NCBI GenBank assembly: GCA_963576725.1
Contig: OY755240.1
Span: 33,112,620-33,176,619 of the forward strand
DNA: 64,000 nucleotides
Direction of reading: 5' to 3'
Source of the DNA: Azorinus chamasolen
Taxonomy: Eukaryota; Mollusca; Bivalvia; Cardiida; Solecurtidae
Of the stretch, positions 1-10,605 are shown one piece after another (the stretch's first letter is position 1; every line of letters starts with the position of its first letter). Made by a program: the position numbers and the translations under genes. The notes under the pieces are model-generated. The model had not been told where the DNA came from and ran no database searches. It saw only the letters and a program-made list of their open reading frames with translations.

Positions 1-271
1 TTGCCACGAACATGGGCGTCATTCAGGAATATGGATTCTAATTGGTCGAACATCCACCGTATTCACCTGATTTGGCACCCTCTGACTACTACCTGTTTCC
101 AGAGATGAAAAGGGACCTCTGCGGCCAGTTTCGCACTGATGAAGACGTCATAAAAACTGTTGACGCTTTTCTTAGTGGCGAAAAGGTCACCTTGTACAGG
201 GAAGGTACCCAAATGCTTCAGGCCGTTGGACAAAGTTTGATAGCTTGGAAGGTGACTATGTTGAAAAATAA
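1..271 (+). pseudogene. Decayed mariner transposase, C-terminal fragment
   Basis: The translation carries the mariner signature HPPYSPDLAPSDYYLFPEMK (about positions 51-110), which holds the last catalytic Asp of the DDD/DDE triad in the cut-and-paste transposase. The frame is broken twice. An in-frame TAA at 39-41 falls where the family has a Glu (GF-E-LVEH). Near position 220 a one-base shift moves the frame, and the familiar mariner ending (RWTKF...LEGDYVEK, stop at 269-271) lies in the next frame. The N-terminal part is outside the window. Family membership is certain; activity is excluded. Confidence 0.9.
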
Positions 272-339
272 ATGATTAGATTGTGGGTCAAAGTGATTGT
301 TCCTGTCTCAAGCCACGGACTTATCAATCGCCCCTCGTA
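1..339 (+). mobile_element. 3' part of a mariner element with its terminal inverted repeat
   Basis: Behind the transposase remnant comes a short 3' UTR and a probable terminal inverted repeat at about 313-339, ending CGCCCCTCGTA, the usual mariner type of end next to a TA. Family A sequence starts directly after it, so the mariner appears to have jumped into an A element. Confidence 0.75.
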
Positions 340-482
340 GAGTTAGTGGCAGAAAAAGTAGAAACAAATCTAGCTCTATATTGATTTATAAGCAACAGAG
401 TAGACCCTGTAGAAGTCGTCTGATCTGAGTCTACTCTGTTTGTTAAAGCGTCAAATGGTGTCTGTATGAGGTAAAGGGTTAA
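340..482 (+). mobile_element. Family A MITE, right half
   Basis: It starts inside the A body (GGCAGAAA...TAGAA) at the mariner boundary, continues through a shortened hairpin and ends GGTAAAGGGTTAA with TTAA at 479-482. The left half should lie beyond the mariner, outside the window. Confidence 0.75.
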
Positions 483-689
483 ATTAGCAATCAACCGTTA
501 TTGAAAGTGCCAGACAAACAACCGTTACTGAAAGTGTGAGACAAACACCCCTGACCTTGGCCAGGTTATTCCTGCGCGCGCGCCAATCCTTGTATTCAAA
601 CCCTTCAATTGTTAAGTGACTGCCGTCTACAAAACTATTGTTGTCCGTTTAAATTCCTACAAAATAGATTTTGCCTCCATTTCTTTTTT

Positions 690-990
690 TTTAATACAGA
701 CTGGCACTTTGAATCCTTATAAGAGATCGAATTACTCATCTCGTCTCATCTGGATGTAAACTGTTTCCAATGACAATACGAACTAAATAGATCCAACTCG
801 TGCTTAAAACCCGATATCAGGTCTCTTATCTGTTGCATTTTTACTTACATCACTCAGACCCAACCAAGCTTTAGAGAAACTATTGAGCGAGGGTCAAACA
901 GCTTGGATTCTGATGAGTTATTTCGGCGTCTCATCTGGATCAGATGTTGTTTGTAAAAGCCTGTCAGGTGCGAATGGCATACTAAAGGTA
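690..990. mobile_element. Two decayed D/D2 hairpin elements
   Basis: A degenerate D hairpin with TCGTCTCATCTGGAT lies near 735-770. A D2 copy at about 830-985 keeps the GAGAAACTATTGAGCGAGGGTCA flank and GGCGTCTCATCTGGAT arm. Neither has clear ends. Confidence 0.5.
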
Positions 991-1142
991 GATATATGCC
1001 AGTATAAGTTCCCATCACCTGTCCATCTATTATAGAGATGAGTTATTGAATTCCGTTATTGTCCACGCCTTTAACGTGGTAAATATGCCGTGTATAGCCT
1101 TTCCCATGTAAACCATGTCCTGAAAATCGTATTTTTTGTCAC

Positions 1143-1372
1143 TTAACTCCGTGAATATTCATGGAATATTTCACCCATTTCGTCATGAGTTAACTAATAA
1201 GTAGTGTTATACGAAATAAATGAATACATAGCTATGACAAGTAGTATAGAATCAGATCTAAACATTAGCAAACACAGTAAACCCAGATCAGACAGCTCCT
1301 ACAAGAACAATCTGATCTAGGAGCAGCCTGTTTGCAAATGTGCCGAAAAGCGTCTCTATGGGGTAGGGTTAA
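1143..1372 (+). mobile_element. Family A MITE
   Basis: TTAACTCCGTGAATATTCAT at the left, a diverged hairpin at about 1267-1340, and GGGGTAGGGTTAA at the right; both TTAA ends are present. Confidence 0.8.
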
Positions 1373-2206
1373 TTTGAATTCGGCCAATTGTACTCTCAGA
1401 ACTAATTAGAACGGTTTCCCAATTCCCAGTAGTATTCTAACGGTTCACCAGCCAATAATTGAGATAAGCAAAGGTCCAAGTGGCTGGAAATGTCGCCTGC
1501 ATCAGTTAATTCGTCTGCAAACGTTCGATGGGCTACACGCCCTTCTCTTTTGTAGTCATCATTATTATGTTTTAACAATCAGGCAGCCTTTTTTAAATGC
1601 ACTACTTACGATGGCGTGTATCCAAACTATTCCAATATAAAAAAATCTTGAATCTGTTTGTGATATACCTGTTAACGGTATTGGTGATAGGGTGTGGACA
1701 TGATGCATACGAGACCACTACCTGTGTGAGAGACCATGCGCACTTAATCAATACGTGTGTCGTCTGCCGAAAATAAACCGCACGGCTGTAAACGCCTTTG
1801 AAATTGACATTGTTGCCCATTCAGACCAGCTCAACAAATATTAGGTTGACAAGATTGAAACACTCCAATAAATCTACAACACCAGCATAGCAGGAATTTT
1901 ATTGAACAAAACAGCATACACCATACAAATAAATACCTGTACGGGTTATTTTTATCTCACGCGGAAGCCCTCTTGAGTTGTCGTCTGGCGTGTTTACATA
2001 CTTGGGTGTCGTCAGTTTTTAAGCAGCTGCTGTTTAGGAATACCTGTGATATTAAAAATGTATATTATATGTTACGTATCCGGCATGGGTGGTTAACATT
2101 CAATTTAATAGTGAACACGTAACATTTTGCATGGTTATGGCTTTAAAACAGAAACTGTGACACAGGATTACACAAATATTCACAAACAGGTATTGTATTT
2201 TTTCCC
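1373..2206. other. No gene recognised
   Basis: Ordinary AT-rich sequence. The short open frame at 1602-1820 (minus) has no family motif. I see no repeat family from the rest of the window here. Confidence 0.4.
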
Positions 2207-2395
2207 TTAAACTCTTTCGCTTCCAATGACAAATACGTGATTAACTTTACAAACAGTTTGGATCCAGATGAGATGTCGACTGTCTCATCAGGATCCAAAC
2301 TGTTTGCTGCTGTGATTATGTTTTTGTAATCAAAAAGGAAGAACATTAAAAATAATAGTTTAAAATGCAGACGGCAATATTGGCAGCGAGATATA
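2207..2395 (+). mobile_element. Family D MITE
   Basis: TTAAACTCTTTCGCTTCC left end, hairpin around 2254-2310 with GGATCCAGATGAGA and TCTCATCAGGATCC arms, and a right end reading GGCAGCGAGA. Confidence 0.8.
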
Positions 2396-2507
2396 CTACC
2401 AAGATACACCCTGTAACAGAATACCCTACTGTGGGTGGGGTTCGTACGTGAAACGCATCACATACTGTACTCTGCTTTAATTGTTTTCAAGAATGTGTAA
2501 TACGCGG

Positions 2508-2714
2508 TAACGGTGAACTCTCTCTAAAGCGACCATCAAATCAAGGACATGATTTAAGATAGAAAGGCACGTGGTAGCTTAATGCAGGACGAAATGTATG
2601 CAGGAAGTTCCTCCAGGAGCTTCCTGTATTACGTTTGTTGGGTATTATCATGCAGCTACCTAATTTTATATTGTCATGTAAATCAATTAGTGGTCGTTAT
2701 AGGAAGGTTCTGCG
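2508..2714 (+). mobile_element. Family C MITE
   Basis: It begins GAACTCTCTCTAAAGCGACCA, has a hairpin centred near 2614 (AAGTTCCTCCAGGAGCTTCC), and ends TGGTCGTTATAGGAAGGTTCTG. Confidence 0.75.
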
Positions 2715-2991
2715 ATATTCATGTTTATGACAGTTTCTTGGCTGACTAGACTATAAGGTATGTATCTCTTCGTGGCCCTCAAACAGCACCATTGATTACA
2801 TTTATACCACACATGTATGTTTACAATGGAAATTGTTGACCTGATTGATCTGGTTATCTACTTGCATATACTGCATTGCATTGGGACTACAGGAAGGAGA
2901 GACGGAGATACATTAAGATAAAGAGAGACAAACCGACAGACAAACAGCATAATCAGAGATATGAACTGATTTTACATAGAGGCTGGCACGT

Positions 2992-3007
2992 GTGTGTGTG
3001 TGTGTCC

Positions 3008-3055
<48 letters not shown>

Positions 3056-3170
3056 AAGAGAGGGAGAGGGGGCATTCGGAGCTTGCGCACGAGAGAGATG
3101 TGATGGTCAGAAAGAGAATACGAGAGAGAGAATCAGAGAAAGAGAGAGAGAGAGAGAGGGAGGGAGGGAG
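2992..3170. repeat. Microsatellite (TG)n, (AG)n and GGGA-rich tract
   Basis: Runs of TGTGTG, then AGAGAG, then AGGGAGGG. The overlapping Arg/Glu-rich and Ser/Leu-rich open frames on both strands are translations of these simple repeats, not genes. Confidence 0.95.
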
Positions 3171-3257
3171 GCGGGGGTGTGGGTGGGGATGGAAGGAAGA
3201 CTGCATTGAAATATACAGTAAAGTATGTCCATTAAAAAGAAGTCTGACTCTAAGTCT

Positions 3258-3494
3258 TTAACCCTTTACTCCATAAATACGCATTTGCAAACAGTAGACC
3301 CAGATCAGATGACCCATATAGGAGCTGTCTGATCAGGGTCTGCTCTGTTTGCTTATGATACAATATAGATATGATTCTACAGTTTTTGCCATGTTAAGAA
3401 ATCCCTGTATCCATTTGCTATTAAAACAAGTAATGTGATTAAATTTCATGACGTCATCATTTTTTACATGAATGTTCATGAAGGAAAAGGCTAA
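3258..3494 (-). mobile_element. Family A MITE
   Basis: TTAACCCTTTACTCCATAAA followed directly by the hairpin (3291-3356), then the inverted A body with TACATGAATGTTCATG at the far end and a decayed terminus near 3494. Confidence 0.85.
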
Positions 3495-3502
3495 TAGCGA
3501 AT

Positions 3503-3612
3503 GTAGCTTAATGCAGGACACAAGTAATACAGAAAGCTAACAATGTAGCTTACTGCATTAGTTTTGCCCTGCGTAAAGCAGCAACATGTATTTTAAGATT
3601 CTGATGTTCAGT
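3503..3612 (+). mobile_element. Family C hairpin fragment
   Basis: GTAGCTTAATGCAGGACAC at the left and CCCTGCGTAAAGCAGCAAC at the right; the outer ends are missing. Confidence 0.65.
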
Positions 3613-3626
3613 TGGTAAGCGATCGT

Positions 3627-3790
3627 TTAACCCTTTACTCCATGAATATTCATACTAGAAATGATGATGTTATTATATCATAAGCAAACAGAGTAGACCC
3701 TGATCCAATGGTTCCTACAGAAGCCGTATGATCTAGGTCTACTCTGTTTGCAAAGGCATAGCATGTCGCATTATAAATGGTTTCAGAGAT
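3627..3790 (+). mobile_element. Family A MITE, internally deleted
   Basis: The TTAACCCTTTACTCCATGAA end is intact, much of the body is missing, the hairpin is at 3685-3752 and the right terminus has decayed. Confidence 0.75.
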
Positions 3791-4052
3791 ATTTATTCAT
3801 ATGCTACCCTGGTTGCAGTCTGGATACATTTTCTTCTCAAACTCTTGATCATGTAAGTCATGTTTTATCCAGGCGACTGCATTTTGAGAATACAAAATTA
3901 CTACATGTAGTTATACATGGATGATTGCCTTAGAGTGTACCGTTTTCTCATCTCATCATAGCAACTACATTACACCTTTTTCAAAAACGGTAAACCCTTT
4001 CTGCAACGACTACTCACAATAAAACTAATTCACAATAAAGCTAATTCTGGCC

Positions 4053-4256
4053 ACTTAATACCCAAATCAGACGGCTCCTATAGGAGCCGTCTGATGAGTC
4101 TGCTCTGTTTGCAAATGGAATTTGATAGATCTGTTTCTATACTTTCTAAAATGGTTACAAGTAACAATGTTCCACCTTCCATATTCCATTAATATGTCCT
4201 TGAATATTCAGTAGGTAATGGAATTTGTAATAAACAGAGAACAGGCAATGGGTTAA
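4053..4256 (-). mobile_element. Family A2 MITE
   Basis: A hairpin with arms CAGACGGCTCCTATAGGAGC at its centre is followed by the A2 body (AAAATGGTTACAA..TTCCACCTTCCATA) and GGCAATGGGTTAA. The left end is degraded. Confidence 0.75.
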
Positions 4257-4300
4257 GATACGTGGTAGCATAATAGTGGACGAAAGAAGCTTTGTACATG

Positions 4301-4645
4301 TTTAACCATTTACTCCATGAATATTCATATGAGAAAAAATGACACCATAATTACATAGGCACCAGTTGGAGAGAATGGTTTAAGGATTAACAGCAAGTTG
4401 AAATGTTAACTGCAGAAGTACCAAACATAAAACTGTACATGTATTCTAACCACTGTTCAGAACCAATGTTGCTTTGATATTTGCAATTTATTTAACCGTT
4501 TACTAAATGAATATTCATTAGAAATAATAAGTTTATGAGTATCTATTGGTTTGATTTTATAACGGCATTTGAACTGCAGTTGTCAGGCCTGGGTCTTCCC
4601 TGTTTACAAATGCGCATATATGCGACATGATCAAGTAAAGGGTTT
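4301..4645 (+). mobile_element. Two broken family A MITEs
   Basis: One at about 4301-4390 keeps only the left end (TTTACTCCATGAATATTCAT) and a TTAA. The second, 4492-4645, runs from TTAACCGTTTACTAAATGAA to AAGTAAAGGGTTTAA, but its hairpin has lost the left arm. Confidence 0.65.
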
Positions 4646-4664
4646 AACCACATGATAGAAATGA

Positions 4665-4735
4665 CAGCTATATATGAAATATAAAACTGGCTGTTTACTA
4701 ACTATACAATATAAAACTGGCTGTTTACTCAAATT
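4665..4735. repeat. Short direct duplication
   Basis: ATATAAAACTGGCTGTTTAC occurs twice in tandem. Confidence 0.8.
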
Positions 4736-4749
4736 CTTATCTGATGTCG

Positions 4750-4900
4750 ATTTAATCATTTATTTCCTGTTCGTTCAAGCGTTTGAGACACGAATGATAA
4801 TGTGTCAACAGTTTGGATCCTGACAAGACGCCGAGTTACTCGGTCTCTAACTCGGCGCCTCATCTGGATCCTGACCCATACTATTGGTAAATGCTGGTCT
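4750..4900. mobile_element. Family D hairpin element
   Basis: GGATCCTGACAAGACGCCGA on the left arm and GGCGCCTCATCTGGATCC on the right, with an extra partial repeat of the centre between them. Confidence 0.65.
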
Positions 4901-5177
4901 TTACGTCGCATGAAAAAGGGGATACATGAACACTTTGAACACTGAATAATTTCCATATGCAAAAGTGTTGTCTGCTTCAATTCTCAACGTACAGTTTTGT
5001 TTTTCAATTCATTTTCAAATACATGGTATGTGTGCCTACCGGTTTTATTCTTGATTGTTCGTCGAGTGATCCAGTCTGTTTACAAGGCCATCAAGATCTC
5101 TCGTTAGAATATATTTCCGCAGTTAACTCAATGTTTTACGGTTTATAAACCCCTTCATGAGAACGTGAGCATACATT

Positions 5178-5395
5178 CTTAACACTTTTCCCGCTCTCCG
5201 CGGCCTGACTCACATTTGCAAACAGCTGGGATACAGATGAGACGCCGAGTAACTCGGCGTCTCATTAGGATCCAAGCTGTTTGACACTCAGTCAATAGTG
5301 TCTCAAAACTTTGATCGAATCGGTAAGTAAGTGACACTTGCTGCAGATCATAATTTAGTCAGACATGCGTTTTTTCAACACGACGAGGACTTAAA
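5178..5395 (-). mobile_element. Family D2 MITE
   Basis: It starts TTAACACTTTTCCCGCT, has a clean hairpin at about 5217-5285 with centre CGCCGAGTAACTCGGCG, then the inverted flank GACACTCAGTCAATAGTGTC. Confidence 0.75.
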
Positions 5396-5494
5396 CCAAT
5401 CTAACCGTTGATAATGGTGCTATGTGTACATAATCTGCCTTTGTCATTGAACATTTAGTCTCTTCATGCTGAAAAAATAGGTCTGCTAAAACCC

Positions 5495-5630
5495 TGACCT
5501 ACATCAAATCCAATCAAGCTTTTAAGAAACTATTGACCTGGTGTCAAACAGCTTGGATCCAGATGAGACACCGAGTTATACTCTTCGGCTACACCGAGTT
5601 ACTCTTCATCCCATCTGGATCTTACTTCTA
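5495..5630 (+). mobile_element. Family D2 MITE fragment
   Basis: AAGAAACTATTGACCTGGTG leads into a hairpin whose centre carries a short duplication (CACCGAGTTATACTCTTCGG region). Confidence 0.65.
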
Positions 5631-5944
5631 AGTTGTGATTGACAGCAAATTGAACCCTTTTGTACCGCATAGACTGCACCGTGAAACGCTGATGAACCAT
5701 TCCACTTCGATATTTCAACATTCACGGGGTTATGGTTTCACATCATTCTGTTGAATTTAGCACATGCCTTGTCCTTTGAAAACGAAATCTGCTAACTTAA
5801 TAGATACTTAGATAGCGTTTCTATTTCAAATGAGTTTCAAATGTAAGCTCCGAAGCGGTAAGAAGTAAGCTTACGGATTTCGATGTTTAGATCATCTTGG
5901 TATTAATCTGTTTGGATCTAGTGTAGAGATGCCTTGTTAAGTTG

Positions 5945-6070
5945 TTATCCCCCAGAATGCGGTAAACAAGTGTACGGACAGTTACAAACAGTGTAGACCC
6001 AGGTCAGAGGGATCCTAGGGAAAACCTCTGATCAGAGTCTGCTCTGTTTGTCATTCCAAATCGCCACAGA
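5945..6070 (+). mobile_element. Family F MITE
   Basis: An AATGCGGTAAACAAGTGTAC left flank, then a hairpin with arms CAGTGTAGACCCAGGTCAGA and CTGATCAGAGTCTGCTCTG, then GTCATTCCAAATC. Confidence 0.6.
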
Positions 6071-6270
6071 GGTTACCCTATGATACTGACCGGACTGTAA
6101 AGCGATAAACCATTCCACTTTCAAATGGTTGAATATGTATGCAAACAGAAAACAGTGAACTGTGTACCCTTGTATTCATTCAGTGGTGCATGTGATATGT
6201 CAGGATATTTGTTCAGCTCATCCTTAATAAAACCAATTGCTACCGCACAAAATATATCTAAAGTTAGGTT

Positions 6271-6500
6271 TTAACCCATTCCCCCATATTGACGACTTTT
6301 GACGACTCTGTAAAAGTCACTTTGTGAAACCATTGTGATAAATAGAGCATTTGCTCCTATAGGAGCAAATGCTCTATTTATCACAATGGTTTCAAACTAC
6401 AAAATCCTAAAACATTTCCTTTTCTCTAGCTAATGCTCCTTTTCGGTAGGTTTATTCAAAGAGGGTTGTATCTAAAATAGCCTATGAGGTAATGGATTAA
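6271..6500 (+). mobile_element. Family B MITE, complete
   Basis: TTAACCCATTCCCCCATATT at 6271 and GAGGTAATGGATTAA ending at 6500, giving 230 bp. The hairpin at about 6325-6395 has long perfect arms meeting at CTCCTATAGGAG. Confidence 0.9.
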
Positions 6501-6650
6501 GACAGGTGGTGGCATGATGCAGAACGAAAGTTACAGAGAAATCTCCTCTGGGAGCTTTGCACGCTACTTTCGTCCTACATTAAACGACCACCTGCTGTTA
6601 TGGACGTCACGTGTATTCATTATCTGGTCACTGGAGGCAGGTTCTGCTGT
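6501..6650 (+). mobile_element. Family C MITE, left-truncated
   Basis: It starts at the end of the B element with GACAGGTGGTGGCATGATGC and ends with GGCAGGTTCTGCTGTA. The left TACAGTA end is gone, which fits a B insertion into a C copy. Confidence 0.65.
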
Positions 6651-6654
6651 ATTT

Positions 6655-6955
6655 TATATAGACTCAGAGGTTCAGATAAGATAGACTCATAAGGTCCAGA
6701 TAAGATAGACCCAGGGTGTGTGTGTTGTTGTCCCAGATAAGATAGACTCAGAGGTCGAGATAAGATAGACTCAGAGGTCGAGATAAGATAGATTTGGAGG
6801 TCCAGATAAGATAAACTCAGAGGTCCAGATAAGATAGACTCGGATGTCCAGATAAGATAAACTCAGAGGTCCAGATAAGATAACTCAGAGGTCCAGATAA
6901 GATAGACTCGGATATCCAGATAAGATAGACTCGTGGGGGTCCCCCAGATAAGATA
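6655..6955. repeat. 23-bp minisatellite
   Basis: About 12 imperfect units of GTCCAGATAAGATAGACTCA-GAG. The array takes the place of the left half of the hairpin of the A element that follows, and the unit resembles the A arm (TAGAC..CAGAT). Confidence 0.85.
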
Positions 6956-7125
6956 GGTCTGATTAGGGTCTCCCCTGTTTGATTATGCTATAATATACAT
7001 GTAGATCTAATTCTACAGTTTCTGCCTGAGCAAAATGTCTTGTGTTAGTATGCCATTATAAAAAATGTAATTGTTTTTAATTATGTCATTATTTCTTACA
7101 TGAATTTAGAACAGGGAAAGAGTTA
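6953..7125 (-). mobile_element. Family A MITE, right part beyond the hairpin
   Basis: GGTCTGATTAGGGTCTCCCC is the end of the hairpin, followed by the inverted A body (ATTCTACAGTTTCTGCC, TCTTACATGAAT) and AGGGAAAGAGTTAA. Confidence 0.75.
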
Positions 7126-7264
7126 AACTTTTGTCAAAGTATGGATGGTTCCATTTGCAAACAGTTTTGATCCAGATGAGACGTTCGATAACTACGATTT
7201 GTTGGAAGGAATGAAAATTTCCGAGTTATATGTATGACGCTTAATTTCCACACCTTTTGAAAAA

Positions 7265-7400
7265 AGAATCTCTTTTATTTCTCTACAAAATCCAATGTTG
7301 TGACCACTCAGAATCTTCTCGAAAAGATGATCTTAAGAGTAGTCGCTTCGAATCGATTCTAAAGAGTAGCCACAACGTAGGATTTGTGGAGAAATGTAGA
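7265..7400. repeat. Family G inverted repeat
   Basis: ATTTCTCTACAAAATCCAAT is matched by an inverted ATAGGATTTGTGGAGAAAT-like arm, with GTGACCACTCAGAATC and GATTCTAAAGAGTAGCC inside. Confidence 0.7.
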
Positions 7401-7413
7401 TTTCAATACAGTG

Positions 7414-7565
7414 TACAGTAAAACCCCTCTTAATCGGAATTTTGGCAGAGAAAAAATTATATATTTTTTAGGCATTAAGCAGTCACCTGTCTCCAAGACC
7501 GGCATGTCTCCAAGACGGATATTTATACCAAAAATGAACGTCTGGTTTAGAGAGGTTTTACAGTA
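7414..7565 (+). mobile_element. Family C MITE, hairpin half lost
   Basis: Both ends are present (TACAGTAAAACCCCTCTTAA and TTTAGAGAGGTTTTACAGTA), but the left hairpin arm is deleted and only TAAGCAGTCACCTGTC remains. Confidence 0.8.
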
Positions 7566-7701
7566 TTTGAAATATGCCCTATTATCGTTATGCTATGAAG
7601 ATTGCTTCTAAATCTGAATTCGTTGTTATTTTTATCGACAATTTGTTCGACATGCTCGACATGCTAAAGGTGATGCAGTACGTCGTGGTTACGTGTGCCC
7701 A

Positions 7702-7901
7702 TTAACCCGTTCGCTGCCAATGCCGGATCTGTGATTACCTATGCAAACAGTTTGGATCCAGATGAGACGCCGAGTAACTCGGCGTCTCATCAGGATCCAA
7801 ACTGTTTGTTACTATTACTATGTTTTTGAAACAAAAATGAAGAAAATTTATAGCAGACGACAAAGTTAGCAGACGACAGAGTTTGGCAGCGAAAGGATTA
7901 A
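7702..7901 (+). mobile_element. Family D MITE, complete reference copy
   Basis: Exactly 200 bp from TTAACCCGTTCGCTGCCAAT to TTTGGCAGCGAAAGGATTAA. The central hairpin (about 7744-7808) has arms GCAAACAGTTTGGATCCAGA and CAGGATCCAAACTGTTTG meeting at CGAGTAACTCG. Next to the right end are two GCAGACGAC motifs. Confidence 0.9.
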
Positions 7902-7965
7902 TGATGTAAGTTGCAAAACATCGTCTGCTGAAAAATCACAAATATTTGTAGATCTAACTTGATGA

Positions 7966-8121
7966 TATACAGTAAACCGGACCTTCAATTTAGTATAAAT
8001 ACCGGTCTTGGAGACAGGTGGTAGCTTAATACAGGATATTTCTGCATGACTTTCACCCTGCATTGAGCAGCTACCTGCCTAAAAGTATCTACATTCTTCT
8101 CTATAGAGATGTTTTACTGCA
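7966..8121 (+). mobile_element. Family C MITE, shortened hairpin
   Basis: TACAGTAAACCGGACCTTCA at the left and TAGAGATGTTTTACTGCA at the right, with the hairpin centre deleted. Confidence 0.75.
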
Positions 8122-8614
8122 TATATTGAAGGGCGTTAAATGTGTTTGACACTGACTCTTGCAACACAGTTGATTACGTACCTTATCTATATAAAATGTG
8201 ATATCTGATCTGAGACTACACAGTGTGCTATACACCGAGACCCCTGTTCTCAGAGAACTTGTCACATGTGACAATTACTCGATCGTTTGTTTATAGCATA
8301 ATAAACCTTATCCAGTATAAAGGTAACCTGCATTTATTTCAGTTTCACTGTGAGATCGCTATCCGTGGTAAAAACCTGTTTATATACCCATCCTTACATT
8401 AGCAGACACGCTTTTCGATTTTCTATGCAAATTACAGTCGTTGTCACGAGCGGAACACCTTAAGAAGAAATTTCAATGTTCGCAAAGCAAAAGTCTGGGT
8501 GACTTTCTTCCTAGATTCCATAGTTGCTCCCAATCTACCCTCAGTCCACACTGCCACTCACCCTCAACCCCATAGGGGCAGAGGACTTGGCTGGAAAGTC
8601 TAAATTATATATTA
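8122..8614. other. No gene recognised
   Basis: Unique-looking sequence without a convincing open frame or a repeat of the families above. Confidence 0.4.
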
Positions 8615-8848
8615 TTATCCCTTTACTTCATGAATATTTATGTAATACATAATGACACCATGAATATTTATAAGCTATATTTCTATAGTGACATATGAAC
8701 CAAGAATGTTTTGGTATCGGTAGAAACAGGAGAGGCAGGTCTATTATAATTCCACAAGCAAACAGAGCAGATCCTATAGGAGCCGTCTGATCTAGGTCTA
8801 CTCTGTTTACAAGGGCGTAGAAAGGTGTATGTATGGAGTAAAGGGTTA
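8615..8848 (+). mobile_element. Family A MITE
   Basis: CCCTTTACTTCATGAATATT left, hairpin at 8757-8812 with the left arm shortened (AGATCCTATAGGAGCC), right end TATGGAGTAAAGGGTTA. Confidence 0.8.
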
Positions 8849-8873
8849 TCAGTCAGGTCTCAGCATGCAAAAA

Positions 8874-8984
8874 CACTTACCCCTTACCCCACAGTGAAAA
8901 GTGATGTCTGCTCAAATTTGAATCAGGTGAACTACTTTCGATTCGATCAAACTTTCTAAAACCTACTGACCGAGTGTCAAACAG
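8874..8984 (+). mobile_element. Left flank of a D2 element that seeds the next array
   Basis: CTTACCCCTTACCCCACAGT, then CAAACTTTCTAAAACCTACT-GACCGAGTGTCA, the D2 flank, running straight into the tandem array. Confidence 0.75.
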
Positions 8985-10016
8985 TTTGTATCCTGATGAG
9001 ACACCGAGTTCCACGCATTCTTATCTGGATACGTTACTCGCAGTCACAAGCTGGATACAAGCTGTTTGTATCCTGATGAGACACCGAGTTACTCGCAGTC
9101 ACAAGCTGGATACAAGTTGTTTGTATCCTGATGACACACCTAGTTACTCGCAGTCACAAGCTGGATACAAGTTGTTTGTATCCTGATGAGACACCGAGTT
9201 ACTCGCAGTCACAAGCTGGATACAAGTTGTTTGTATCCTGATGACACACCGAGTTACTCGCAGTCTTATCTGGATAAGTTACTCGCAGTCACAAGCTGGA
9301 TACAAGTTGTTTGTATCCTGATGACACACCGAGTTACTCGCAGTCTTATCTGGATAAGTTACTCGCAGTCACACGCTGGATACAAGTTGTTTGTATCCTG
9401 ATGACACACCGAGTTACTCGCAGTCTTATCTGGATAAGTTACTCGCAGTCACAAGCTGGATACAAGCTGTTTGTATCCTGATGACACACCAAGTTACTCG
9501 CAGTCACAAGCTGGATAAGTTACTCGCAGTCACAAGCTGGATACAAGTTGTTTGTATCCTGATGACACACCGAGTTACTCGCAGTCTTATCTGGATAAGT
9601 TACTCGCAGTCACAAGCTGGATACAAGTTGTTTGTATCCTGATGACACGCCGAGTTACTCGCAGTCACAAGCTGGATAAGTTACTCGCAGTCACAAGCTG
9701 GATACAAGTTGTTTGTATCCTGATGAGACACCGAGTTACTCGCAGTCACAAGCTGGATACAAGTTGTTTGTATCCTGATGACACACCGAGTTCCTCGCAG
9801 TCACAAGCTGGATACAAGTTGTTTGTATCCTGATGAGACACCGAGTTACTCGCAGTCACAAGCTGGATACAAGTTGTTTGTATCCTGATGACACACCGAG
9901 TTACTCGCAGTCACAAGCTGGATAAGTTACTCGCAGTCACAAGCTGGATACAAGTTGTTTGTATCCTGATGAGACACCGAGTTACTCGCAGTCACAAGCT
10001 GGATACAAGTTGTTTG
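8985..10016. repeat. Minisatellite built from the D2 hairpin (55- and ~80-bp units)
   Basis: About 16 units containing TTTGTATCCTGATGACACAC and CACAAGCTGGATACAAG; some units carry an added ACTCGCAGTCTTATCTGGAT segment. Each unit is a reshaped D2 hairpin, with GTATCC facing GGATAC. The 70-93 residue open frames (MRHRVTRSHKLD..) translate this repeat and are not genes. Confidence 0.9.
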
Positions 10017-10182
10017 CAAATACGGATCAGACCTTGAACGGCGGAATAACTGTTAGGCAAATACTCAACAGAAATTATATGTTCGATATCGTTTCGCTTT
10101 AAAAAACAAGTTCATTTTCTTGTGTTTACATTTTGTTGGCAAAGGTTGTCTGTATTACTTCTATAGTTGACGCTATCACTCG

Positions 10183-10395
10183 TGTTTACCCATTACCTAA
10201 TGAATAGTCATGTAAGAAATGAATTCACTGATTTCTAGAATGAAATCATAAATTTGTATCATGGTCCAGATTGTAAAATCAAATCTCTATTATTTTATAC
10301 CATGACCAGATGGTTCTTACGGGGGCCATATGATCTGAGTCTACTCAGTCTACTCTGTTTGCAATGGCGTGGCAATATGTCAGATAAAGGGTCAA
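10183..10395 (+). mobile_element. Family A MITE
   Basis: TTACCCATTACCTAATGAAT left, hairpin near 10300-10362 with a duplicated TCTACTCAGTCTACTCTG, right end AGATAAAGGGTCAA. Confidence 0.7.
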
Positions 10396-10403
10396 CTCCT
10401 TAA

Positions 10404-10605
10404 CCATTTCAGCATTGAATATTGTGGAATAAGCCATCAGGATAACTGTAGCGTTCACACGTTGTAAAAAATGTAAACTTTCTAGAGGATTTGGAATAAC
10501 AAGCAATGTAGGCAATGCTGACATGTTCCTCTAGAAGTCCCCTGATCTGGGTCTAAACTGTTTGCATTTGCCAGTACATGTGTGTCCCGCATTCAAAAGG
10601 GTTAA
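10404..10605 (-). mobile_element. Family F MITE, complete
   Basis: TTAACCATTTCAGCATTGAA at the left and GTCCCGCATTCAAAAGGGTT-AA at the right. Its right TTAA (10602-10605) is also the left TTAA of the next element. Confidence 0.75.

Noticed and set aside
2913..3261. Open frames of 71-97 codons on both strands
   Set aside because: They translate TG and AG microsatellites.
7702..7901. Hairpins read as bacterial-type terminators or riboswitches
   Set aside because: They are interspersed family members with TTAA ends and occur throughout the window.
8974..9833. Four overlapping 70-93-codon frames
   Set aside because: They are translations of the D2-derived minisatellite.
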